Assembly (NCBI GenBank): GCA_905211615.1
Contig: CAJMBB010000070.1
Span: 1 to 10,038 of the forward strand
Direction of reading: 5' to 3'
Length of the DNA: 10,038 bases
Origin: an uncultured Collinsella sp.
Lineage (GTDB): Bacteria; Actinomycetota; Coriobacteriia; Coriobacteriales; Coriobacteriaceae
Position numbers and translations under genes: made by a program. Shown in pieces: positions 1 to 5,558 of the stretch. How positions within the stretch are numbered: the stretch's first letter is position 1; the number at the start of each line of letters is the position of its first letter. Under the pieces are notes generated by a model, which was not told where the DNA came from, did not search any database, and was given only the letters and a program-made list of their open reading frames with translations.

Positions 1-67
1 GCTGGCACACGCGCCAACGTATGTCGACCTGCCAGTATACGCACCGGAAGCCTGAGACCAAAAAAGA

Positions 68-99
68 AAAAATCCTGCATCCGAGGATGCAGGATTTTT
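68..99 (-). terminator. Intrinsic terminator of rpsU
   Basis: A perfect hairpin lies just behind the rpsU stop. The arms ATCCTGCATC and GATGCAGGAT (72-81 and 86-95) enclose a 4-base loop. Read on the minus strand, the stem is followed by a T-rich run (TTTTTTCTTTTTT) covering about 61-72. This is the classical Rho-independent layout. The stem is nearly symmetric and has T on both sides, so it may also stop transcription arriving on the plus strand. Confidence 0.93.
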
Positions 100-105
100 T
101 ATGAC

Positions 106-291
106 TTAGTAGTAGCGCTTGTTCTTGTTCTTACGAGCGGCCTCCGACTTTTTGCGGCGACGCACGCTGGGGCTCTGGTAGTACTCCTTGCGGCGCAGAT
201 CGGACATGACGCCGGCCTTGGCACAGCTGCGCTTAAATCTCTTGAGCGCATTGTCCAGAGACTCATTCTCCTTGACGTAGATTTCAGACAT
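106..291 (-). CDS. rpsU: 30S ribosomal protein bS21
   Basis: This 61-residue protein begins MSEIYVKENESLDNALKRF and ends in a very basic tail (RRRKKSEAARKNKNKRYY). That is the bS21 pattern: a short protein of the small ribosomal subunit platform, bound near the 3' end of 16S rRNA and involved in translation initiation. The ATG at 291 is preferred over an in-frame ATG 13 codons upstream. It is preceded by GGAGGGAGGGAATAAA, a strong ribosome binding site, and the protein then starts with the conserved MSEI/V motif. The gene has its own promoter immediately behind cysS and its own terminator, so it can be expressed independently of the upstream disA operon, although no terminator separates it from cysS and readthrough is possible. 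Confidence 0.97.
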   Translation of the reverse strand: MSEIYVKENESLDNALKRFKRSCAKAGVMSDLRRKEYYQSPSVRRRKKSEAARKNKNKRYY

Positions 292-296
292 TTTAT

Positions 297-307
297 TCCC
301 TCCCTCC
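297..307 (-). promoter_or_regulatory. rpsU ribosome binding site
   Basis: On the minus strand GGAGGGAGGGA lies 5 bases before the ATG at 291. This double Shine-Dalgarno core decides the start codon. The alternative ATG at 330 has no comparable site in front of it. Confidence 0.85.
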
Positions 308-359
308 AAATACGCCTCGCGGCGCTTCAAGGGCCATCATGCATGGCTTTAGCGTTAAC

Positions 360-388
360 ATTATAATTGCTATCACGCCGAATGTCAA
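360..388 (-). promoter_or_regulatory. Perfect consensus sigma-A promoter for rpsU
   Basis: The minus strand reads TTGACA (383-388), exactly 17 bases of spacer, then TATAAT (360-365). Both hexamers match the housekeeping sigma consensus at all 12 positions. Transcription should begin near 353, giving a leader of about 60 bases before rpsU. The -35 box lies only 7 bases after the cysS stop codon. The leader contains a small inverted repeat GCCAT-N5-ATGGC (333-347), whose role is unknown. Confidence 0.93.
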
Positions 389-395
389 GACGAAC

Positions 396-1877
396 TTATG
401 CCTTCGGCTTCAAAATCAAATTGACCAATTTGTTCGGAACGTGAATGACTTTGACGATCTGCATGCCGTCCATCTGGCGCTTCACCTTTTCGAGCGCCAT
501 GGCAGCGTCGACGACGGTCTGCTGGTCGCTGTCCTTCGGCACGGTGACGGTGCCCTTGAGCTTGCCGAGCACCTGCACGGCCATGGTGACAGTCGTGTCG
601 ACGGTCTTGGCCTCGTCATACGTCGGCCAGGCGCACTGGCAGCACATTTTGCCGTACTTGGCGGCAAAGCCGAGCCGCTCCCAGATCTCCTCGACGATGT
701 GCGGCGCAAATGGGCTGAGCAGAAGCAGCAGCTGCTCCATATCGCCCTTCGTGCAACCGTTGGACGCAAACTCATTGGCCATACTCATCATGGCCGCAAT
801 GGCGGTGTTCATCTTCAGCTCGTCGATGTCCTCGGTGACCTTCTTGACGGTCTTATGGATGACCGACTCGTTCTTGGCCGAGATCTCCGGATCGTCCGTA
901 CAGCTCTCGCTGAGATTCCAGACGCGGTCAAGGAAGCGCTTCGAGCCCTTGACGGCCTCATTGGACCAGGAGACGGCCTTCTCAAAGTCGCCGATGAACA
1001 TGATGTGCAGACGCATGGTATCCGCGCCGTACTGATCGACGATGTCGTTGGGGTTGACGACGTTGCCGCGGGACTTGGACATCTTCTCGCCGTCTACCAG
1101 CAGCATGCCCGTGTGCATCCAGGTGTTGGAGAAGCCCTGGTGCCAGGCGCAGGTGGCCTGGGCGCACTCGTTCTCGTGATGCGGGAAGGCAAGGTCGGAG
1201 CCACCGCCGTGGATGTCGATCGGAGTGCCAAGGTAGCGATGCACCATGGCGGCGCACTCGGTGTGCCAACCGGGACGGCCCTCGCCCCAGGGGCTCGGCC
1301 AGCTGGGCTCGCCGGGCTTAGCGGCCTTCCACAGGGCAAAGTCGAGCGGGTCGTTCTTGTCCTCGTTCTCCTCGATGCGCGCGCCAACCATAAGGTCGTC
1401 GATGTTGCGGCCCGAGACCTGACCATAGTTGAGATCGCTGCGCACGGCAAAGTACACATCGCCGTTATCGGCGGCGTAGGCGTGGCCCTGCTCGATGAGC
1501 GTCTTGATCATGGCGATCATGGGGCCGATCTCCTTGGTGGCGCGGGGGCGAACATCGGGATCGAGCACGTTGGCGGCGCGCATGACGCCGATGAACTTGT
1601 CAGAGAACTCCGTCGCGACCTCGGCGGCCGTTCGGCCCTGCTCGTTGGCGCGCTTGATAATCTTATCGTCGACATCGGTGAGGTTCTGGGCGAACGTGAC
1701 CTCGTAGCCGCTCGCGATGAGCCAGCGGCGAATCACATCGAAGCTGATGAACGTGCGGGCGTTGCCGATGTGGATGTTGTCGTAGACCGTGGGGCCGCAC
1801 ACGTACATGCGGACCTTTCCGGACTCGATGGGCTGGAACTCTTCCTTTTTATGGGTAGCGCTGTTGTAGATACGCAT
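396..1877 (-). CDS. cysS: Cysteinyl-tRNA synthetase with a leucyl-tRNA synthetase-like C-terminal half (apparent chimera)
   Basis: This 493-residue class I aminoacyl-tRNA synthetase is expected to charge tRNA-Cys. Residues 1 to about 262 are typical CysRS. They contain CGPTVYD with zinc ligand C27, the HIGN signature (36-39), GWHTEC with C208, and GGGSDLAFPHHENE with H233/H234 and E237 as further zinc or substrate residues. KMSKS is at 265-269. From there on the sequence no longer resembles CysRS. It shows LeuRS landmarks in order: GNVVNPNDIV plus GADTMRL (271-290), KRFLDRVWNL (313-322), a helical anticodon-binding domain with SPFAPHIVEEIWERLG (388-403), WPTYDEA (417-423), and a C-terminal domain ending KVIHVPNKLVNLI (476-488). 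The usual CysRS DALR and small C-terminal domains are not seen. The ATG is preceded by AAGGAG, formed by the last codons of ispF and lying 6 bases upstream of the start. The gene follows ispF by 3 bases, the common cysS location. The assignment of the N-half is firm; the origin of the C-half is inferred from remembered family motifs. Confidence 0.95.
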   Translation of the reverse strand: MRIYNSATHKKEEFQPIESGKVRMYVCGPTVYDNIHIGNARTFISFDVIRRWLIASGYEVTFAQNLTDVDDKIIKRANEQGRTAAEVATEFSDKFIGVMRAANVLDPDVRPRATKEIGPMIAMIKTLIEQGHAYAADNGDVYFAVRSDLNYGQVSGRNIDDLMVGARIEENEDKNDPLDFALWKAAKPGEPSWPSPWGEGRPGWHTECAAMVHRYLGTPIDIHGGGSDLAFPHHENECAQATCAWHQGFSNTWMHTGMLLVDGEKMSKSRGNVVNPNDIVDQYGADTMRLHIMFIGDFEKAVSWSNEAVKGSKRFLDRVWNLSESCTDDPEISAKNESVIHKTVKKVTEDIDELKMNTAIAAMMSMANEFASNGCTKGDMEQLLLLLSPFAPHIVEEIWERLGFAAKYGKMCCQCAWPTYDEAKTVDTTVTMAVQVLGKLKGTVTVPKDSDQQTVVDAAMALEKVKRQMDGMQIVKVIHVPNKLVNLILKPKA

Positions 1878-1880
1878 TCG

Positions 1881-2375
1881 TTACTCCTTAACGGTTTTCT
1901 GTAGCAGGCAGACGGCCCAGGCGCCGATTCCCTCGCCCTGGCCTTCCCAACCGAGCTTTTCGGTCGTAGTGGCGGCGACGCCCACGTTTTCGACGTCAAC
2001 ACCCAGGGCATGGGCAAGGTTGGCGCGCATGGCATCGCGGTGCGGGGTGATCTTAGGCTGCTGGCAGGCAATGGTGCAATCGGCATCGACAAACTCGAAG
2101 CCCAGCTCGCGCGCATAGTCCATCACGCGAGCGAGCAGCACCATCGAATCAGCACCCTCATAGGCGGGGTCGGTATCGGGGAATAGCTTGCCGATGTCTC
2201 CCCCGCGGCAGGCTCCCAAAATGGCGTCGGCCAAGGCGTGCGCGAGCACATCGGCATCCGAGTGGCCCAGCAGGCCGCGCTCGTAGGGAATATCGACACC
2301 GCCGATGATACATCGACGCCCCTCCACCAGACGGTGAACGTCGTAGCCGTGGCCAATGCGCAGGTTACTGAACAT
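1881..2375 (-). CDS. ispF: 2-C-methyl-D-erythritol 2,4-cyclodiphosphate synthase
   Basis: IspF cyclises CDP-methylerythritol 2-phosphate to ME-cPP with release of CMP, the fifth step of the MEP isoprenoid pathway. The 164-residue length is normal for the family. IGHGYDVH (7-14) supplies metal ligands D12 and H14, and LLGHSDADVLAH (35-46) supplies H46. ATTTEKLGWEGQGEGIG (135-151) is the conserved C-terminal motif that helps form the nucleotide site of the homotrimer. The start at 2375 is chosen because the protein then begins just before the conserved IGHGYDVH and a GGGAGAGG-type ribosome site lies upstream. An in-frame ATG at 2408 would add 11 residues without a visible ribosome site. The gene overlaps the end of ispD by 11 bases, and its last codons (AAG GAG TAA) serve as the Shine-Dalgarno of cysS. 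Confidence 0.97.
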   Translation of the reverse strand: MFSNLRIGHGYDVHRLVEGRRCIIGGVDIPYERGLLGHSDADVLAHALADAILGACRGGDIGKLFPDTDPAYEGADSMVLLARVMDYARELGFEFVDADCTIACQQPKITPHRDAMRANLAHALGVDVENVGVAATTTEKLGWEGQGEGIGAWAVCLLQKTVKE

Positions 2376-3093
2376 GGGGAAGGTCCTCTCCCTCGGCCAT
2401 GCGGCCAAGCAGAATCGCGGTTACGGGACGCAGGTCCTCGGGCACCGTCACCTTAAGGTTATCGCGCGGGCTCTGGACGCAGCGGACGCGCCCACCCATG
2501 CGCTCGACCAGCGACGAATCGTCGGTGCCGATAAAGCCCTCAGCAATCGCCGCGGCATGGGCGCGCTTCATAGCATCGACGCTAAAGATCTGCGGCGTCT
2601 GCGCGGCCCAATAGAGCTCACGCGGCGGCGTCTCGACGATATTATCGCCGTCGACGATCTTGAGCGTGTCGATCGCGGGCTGACCGCACACGACACCGTC
2701 GAGCGAGCGGTCACCCATGAGCACGTCGATAGCGTGGTCGATGGCCTCGGTCGTAATGAGCGGACGAGCGCCATCGTGAATGGCGACGTATTCAAAGCCC
2801 GCCGGAACCGCATGCACGCCGGCACGGGTGGAATCCTGACGGGTATCGCCGGCATCGGCAAAGCTGATGGGTGTGTCATAGCCAAACGGGTCGATGGCCA
2901 GGCGGCGCATCTCGGCACGGCGCTCGGCAGGGCAAACCACCACGATGTGGCCGACCTTATCGCTACGGTCAAATGCGCGGATGGACCAGCTCATGAGCGG
3001 ACGGCCCGCCACGTTAACGAGCTGCTTGCCGCCGGGATTTCCAAAGCGCTGACCGCTGCCGCCGGCAACGACCACGGCGCATACGGGCGCCAT
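2365..3093 (-). CDS. ispD: 2-C-methyl-D-erythritol 4-phosphate cytidylyltransferase
   Basis: IspD transfers CMP from CTP to methylerythritol phosphate, the third step of the MEP pathway. The protein has 242 residues, a usual length. The nucleotidyltransferase loop VVAGGSGQRFG (8-18) carries R16, and K23 in GGKQ matches the conserved catalytic lysine. The loop is slightly unusual in reading GNPGGKQ where most members have a proline directly before the lysine. HDGARPL (106-112) holds the metal-binding aspartate. DTLK (142-145), AAQTPQIF (163-170), TDDSSLVE (190-197) and NLKVT (212-216) are further family motifs. The ATG overlaps the disA stop codon (TAATG), so translation is probably coupled. 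ispD and ispF are separate genes here rather than the fused ispDF of some bacteria. Confidence 0.97.
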   Translation of the reverse strand: MAPVCAVVVAGGSGQRFGNPGGKQLVNVAGRPLMSWSIRAFDRSDKVGHIVVVCPAERRAEMRRLAIDPFGYDTPISFADAGDTRQDSTRAGVHAVPAGFEYVAIHDGARPLITTEAIDHAIDVLMGDRSLDGVVCGQPAIDTLKIVDGDNIVETPPRELYWAAQTPQIFSVDAMKRAHAAAIAEGFIGTDDSSLVERMGGRVRCVQSPRDNLKVTVPEDLRPVTAILLGRMAEGEDLPHVQ

Positions 3094-4160
3094 TATGCGT
3101 TCCCCTGTTTGGTGCCCTTCATGCGGTACAGCGAGTCCGCAAGAATGGCAGGGTTGTTGACGCCAAAGTCGCCCAGGCGCTCCGGATCCTCGCTGATGTC
3201 GTCCATGAGCTCCTGCAGCGAGCCGTACTCGTCGACGATCTTCTCGGCCACGCCGTCGCGCACGACGGACACGCGCGAAAGCGTGCGCAGGCCCAGCGGC
3301 GTCATGACGGAGTCCTCGTCCAGGTCGTCATAGCCCAGAACCGCCGCCACATGCTGCGGGTCGGACAAGTCCTTGGGCGTCATACGGGCAAGCTCAGCGC
3401 GAATTTTCTCGGCGTTTGCCTCGGAGGAGTCACTCGCGTAGTCGCGGATCATCAGGTCATACTCGGTATCCATACCGGAGCCGGCGAGCTGCTCGAGCTG
3501 CATCTGCACGAGCTTGCCCTGGTTGCCCAGCTTGACAATGCAATCCTTAAGCTCGGTCTTTGCCTGCTGCATGATCTCGAAACTCGAGAAAATGCCGGTG
3601 ATGTCAGCGAGCGTAACGTAGTCATCGAGCTCGAGGGCCGTCAGACGCAGCAGGGAGCGATCGAGCGACTGACGGGTAGTCTGGAGCGTGGCGACGAGCT
3701 GGTTGACCGAACTCATGATGGTGGTGACGGGCTGGATCTCGTAGCTCTTGCCGTGAACGTACACGTTAACGACGGCACGACGGGCCGAGACCGAGATCAC
3801 GATGGCATCGGTGAGCACCGACATGCGAGCGGCGGTGCGGTGACGCATACCCGTCTCGCTCGTGGCAAGCGAGGGATCGGGATTGAGGTGGAAGTTGGCG
3901 CGCAGGATCTGGGTGAGGTCGCCGTCGATGACGATGGCACCGTCCATCTTGGAGAGCTCGAACAGGCGGTTCGAGGTAAACGAAATGTTGAGCGGGAAGC
4001 CGTCGTTACCGGCAGCGAGCACGTTTTCGGTGTCGCCGACGCAGATAAGGGCACCCAGGTGACCAGCAATGATCATATCGAGGGCGGTGCGGATCGGCTG
4101 GCCGGGGGCAGTCAGGCGAATAGCCTGTTCCATACGCTTTTGCAGCTCGTTCTTATCCAA
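3093..4160 (-). CDS. disA: DNA integrity scanning diadenylate cyclase DisA
   Basis: DisA condenses two ATP into the second messenger c-di-AMP and, in organisms where it has been studied, scans DNA and falls silent at branched structures. The protein has 355 residues. The N-terminal DAC domain shows DGA (73-75) inside KMDGAIVIDGD and the GMRHRTAARM motif (104-113), the two signature active-site elements. A helical linker follows (about 150-280), then a C-terminal helix-hairpin-helix region (about 290-350). The last hairpin reads LGDFGVNNPAIL, where most relatives have a VEGVGEVRA-type turn, so DNA binding might differ. The start is a TTG at 4160, preceded 7 bases upstream by GGGAG. No in-frame ATG occurs between an upstream stop and this codon, and nearby ATGs are in other frames. 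This is the first gene of the disA-ispD-ispF-cysS operon. radA, often next to disA, is not adjacent here. Confidence 0.96.
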   Translation of the reverse strand: MDKNELQKRMEQAIRLTAPGQPIRTALDMIIAGHLGALICVGDTENVLAAGNDGFPLNISFTSNRLFELSKMDGAIVIDGDLTQILRANFHLNPDPSLATSETGMRHRTAARMSVLTDAIVISVSARRAVVNVYVHGKSYEIQPVTTIMSSVNQLVATLQTTRQSLDRSLLRLTALELDDYVTLADITGIFSSFEIMQQAKTELKDCIVKLGNQGKLVQMQLEQLAGSGMDTEYDLMIRDYASDSSEANAEKIRAELARMTPKDLSDPQHVAAVLGYDDLDEDSVMTPLGLRTLSRVSVVRDGVAEKIVDEYGSLQELMDDISEDPERLGDFGVNNPAILADSLYRMKGTKQGNA

Positions 4161-4321
4161 GGCATCGCTCCCATCGTATACGCTCCATAAACGCTAAATA
4201 GTTTCTCACGGTTTGTCCCCGTAGCAGCCACGAAATCCGATGCTTACAGAATGAGCGAACACCGCTTAGGTAGCTCATTTGAGACGGGGTTCTTTTGACT
4301 GCTCGTGTGGTAGCATCGGGT

Positions 4322-4381
4322 CTCATATAAATGAGGGAGTAGTCGCGTAATCGGGCTCGCCCGCAGAGAGGGAGCCAGACT
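4322..4381 (+). promoter_or_regulatory. Structured leader of mntP, possibly metal-responsive
   Basis: The 60 bases before mntP contain a hairpin CTCAT-ATAA-ATGAG (4322-4335) and a GGGAGTAG box (4335-4342). A CGGGC/GCCCG stem follows (4352-4363). GGCTC (4354-4358) can alternatively pair with GAGCC (4372-4376), which overlaps the Shine-Dalgarno GGGAG (4370-4374). Genes of the mntP family are often controlled by the Mn2+-sensing yybP-ykoY riboswitch, whose conserved 5' box is GGGGAGUAG-like. The box is present here, but the matching 3' AGACC side and the closing helix are weak (only GCCAGACT, 4374-4381), and the element is short. The structure can be seen; the riboswitch identity is speculative. 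Confidence 0.3.
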
Positions 4382-4960
4382 ATGGGATTCGCAGAGCTCG
4401 TGTTGCTCGCCGTTGGCCTTTCGATGGACGCCTTTGCCGTTTCCATCTGCAAGGGTCTCGGCATGAAAAAGATCAACCTTAAAGTCGCCGTGGTGCTCGG
4501 CCTGTTCTTTGGCGGCTTCCAGGCCGGCATGCCCGTAATCGGATGGGCGCTCGGCAGTCAATTCATGGGCATCATCGGCCCCATCGACCATTGGATCGCC
4601 TTTGTCCTTTTGGCCTTCATCGGCGGCAAAATGCTGTGGGAGGCCTTTACCGAGGACGAGGATGAAGGCGACGGCAAGGACGCCGAAAAGATTGACCTGG
4701 TAGAATACCTGATCCTCGCCATCGCCACCTCAATCGACGCCCTAGCCGTAGGCATCTCGTTTGCGGCGCTCTCGGTCGATATCGTTCCCGCCGTATCGCT
4801 TATCGGCGTCACAACGTTTATCTTCTCCATCGCCGGCGTAGCGATCGGCCACACCTTTGGCGCGCGCTACGAAAAACCCGCCACCATCGTGGGTGGCGTC
4901 GTGCTCATCCTCATCGGGCTTAAGATCTTGCTTGAGCATCTGGGAATCCTCGCGATATAA
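4382..4960 (+). CDS. mntP: Manganese efflux pump MntP
   Basis: This 192-residue inner-membrane protein of the MntP (former DUF204/YebN) family exports Mn2+ and protects against manganese excess. Six hydrophobic segments can be read, at about 4-24, 35-58, 67-88, 106-130, 136-158 and 167-188. They form two related halves, each starting with the family motif: GLSMDAFAVSI with D16 and ATSIDALAVGI with D119. These aspartates correspond to residues required for transport in E. coli MntP. A very acidic loop, EDEDEGDGKD (91-100), joins the halves. The ATG is preceded by GAGAGGGAG, with GGGAG 7 bases before the start. The gene is divergent from disA across 221 bases. No convincing terminator follows it before hipB. 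Confidence 0.95.
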   Translation: MGFAELVLLAVGLSMDAFAVSICKGLGMKKINLKVAVVLGLFFGGFQAGMPVIGWALGSQFMGIIGPIDHWIAFVLLAFIGGKMLWEAFTEDEDEGDGKDAEKIDLVEYLILAIATSIDALAVGISFAALSVDIVPAVSLIGVTTFIFSIAGVAIGHTFGARYEKPATIVGGVVLILIGLKILLEHLGILAI

Positions 4961-5000
4961 AAAACGCCTCTCATAAGCTCAACGTCAATGTAGAAGTCTC

Positions 5001-5016
5001 ATGCAAAGTTTTGCAT
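5001..5016. repeat. Small inverted repeat upstream of hipB, candidate accessory operator
   Basis: ATGCAAAGTTTTGCAT is an inverted repeat with 7-bp arms around a central GT. It shares the ATGCAAA core with the larger palindrome at 5028-5070, and AAGTCT also occurs just before it (4994-4999). It is probably a second binding site for the same HTH repressor. Confidence 0.6.
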
Positions 5017-5027
5017 AAGCCCTTTTC

Positions 5028-5070
5028 GTGCAGACTTTTGCATGTCATACTGATATGCAAAAGTCTGCAC
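5028..5070. promoter_or_regulatory. Large palindromic operator of the hipBA operon
   Basis: GTGCAGACTTTTGCAT (5028-5043) is repeated as a perfect reverse complement at 5055-5070, giving 16-bp arms around an 11-base centre. The centre contains TGTCATACT (5043-5051), which resembles an extended -10 element. A repressor bound to both arms would therefore cover the promoter. The ribosome site AGGAG (5074-5078) of hipB follows 4 bases after the palindrome. Autorepression by HipB, with HipA as corepressor, is the known mode of control in this family; the binding itself is inferred. Confidence 0.8.
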
Positions 5071-5084
5071 GTTAGGAGATCGCC

Positions 5085-5555
5085 GTGGGCACCCTTCCCA
5101 TCACCACACCGCGCCAAGCTGGCATCTACGTGCGCCAGGCACGCGAGGCTCAGGGTCTCACCCGTGCAACCCTCGCTAAAAAAGCCGGTGTTTCGGAGCG
5201 CTTGCTCGCATCGCTCGAGCTAGGAGACGCCACCGGCATTCGACTCGACAAGTTGCTGACGATTTTCAATGCTCTTGGACTGGCACTCGCCGCTCAAGGG
5301 GATATCGGCGAAGCAAAAAACGAGCGACCAGTCGACGCCCCGCATGCCAATCCGCTGCCTCGCAGCATCCCCAGGCGCCATCACACTCAACGTCCTCATC
5401 ATCGCAACCGTCGTAGTACCGCCATTCCGGCTCTTGCAGATGCCCCCTTTACATCCGCACTCTACGACGAGGTCTTCGCCGATTTCGCCATGTCCAATCT
5501 CGGAGTCTCGATTGCCGCAAACGCATCTAACCAAACCAAGCCCGAAGGGAAATAG
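5085..5555 (+). CDS. hipB: HipB-like antitoxin, Xre-family HTH repressor with long C-terminal extension
   Basis: This 156-residue protein is probably the antitoxin and autorepressor partner of the HipA-like kinase that starts 3 bases after its stop codon. Residues about 13-66 form a Xre/Cro-type helix-turn-helix: a helix with VRQAREAQGLTRATLAKKAG, then SERLLASLELG as recognition region, and DKLLTIFNALGL as the following helices. The start is a GTG at 5085 with AGGAG 6 bases upstream. E. coli HipB is about 88 residues. Here the HTH is followed by a Pro/His/Arg-rich linker (about 80-117) and a C-terminal segment FTSALYDEVFADFAMSNLG (122-140), which may contact HipA. The linker composition is odd enough that a local frameshift was considered, but the frame closes neatly at hipA. 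The HTH and pairing are well supported; the tail is not recognised. Confidence 0.85.
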   Translation: MGTLPITTPRQAGIYVRQAREAQGLTRATLAKKAGVSERLLASLELGDATGIRLDKLLTIFNALGLALAAQGDIGEAKNERPVDAPHANPLPRSIPRRHHTQRPHHRNRRSTAIPALADAPFTSALYDEVFADFAMSNLGVSIAANASNQTKPEGK

Positions 5556-5558
5556 CCA

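Noticed and set aside
34..39. TATACT on the minus strand near the left edge as a -10 box for a gene outside the window
   Set aside because: The only -35 candidate is poor (TTGGTC, 16-base spacer) and no coding sequence is visible to support it. The 60 bases at the left edge hold nothing else I can name.
339..1904. 521-codon open frame on the plus strand opposite cysS
   Set aside because: It is a GC-driven shadow of cysS. Its composition (H, V, D, L, G-rich, no domain) and its exact overlap with a clear synthetase gene argue against coding.
2356..3333. 325-codon open frame on the plus strand across ispD
   Set aside because: It covers ispD and the end of disA in antisense, has no recognisable domain, and is explained by codon bias.
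4295..4331. TTGACT (4295-4300) with TATAAA (4326-4331) as an mntP promoter
   Set aside because: The spacing is 25 bases, too long for a sigma-A promoter. TGGTAGCAT at 4308-4316 could be an extended -10 instead, but no -35 supports it.
5001..5070. CRISPR or attachment-site repeats
   Set aside because: The repeats are inverted, not direct, occur only in front of hipB, and fit operator sites. No cas gene, integrase or transposase is present in the window.
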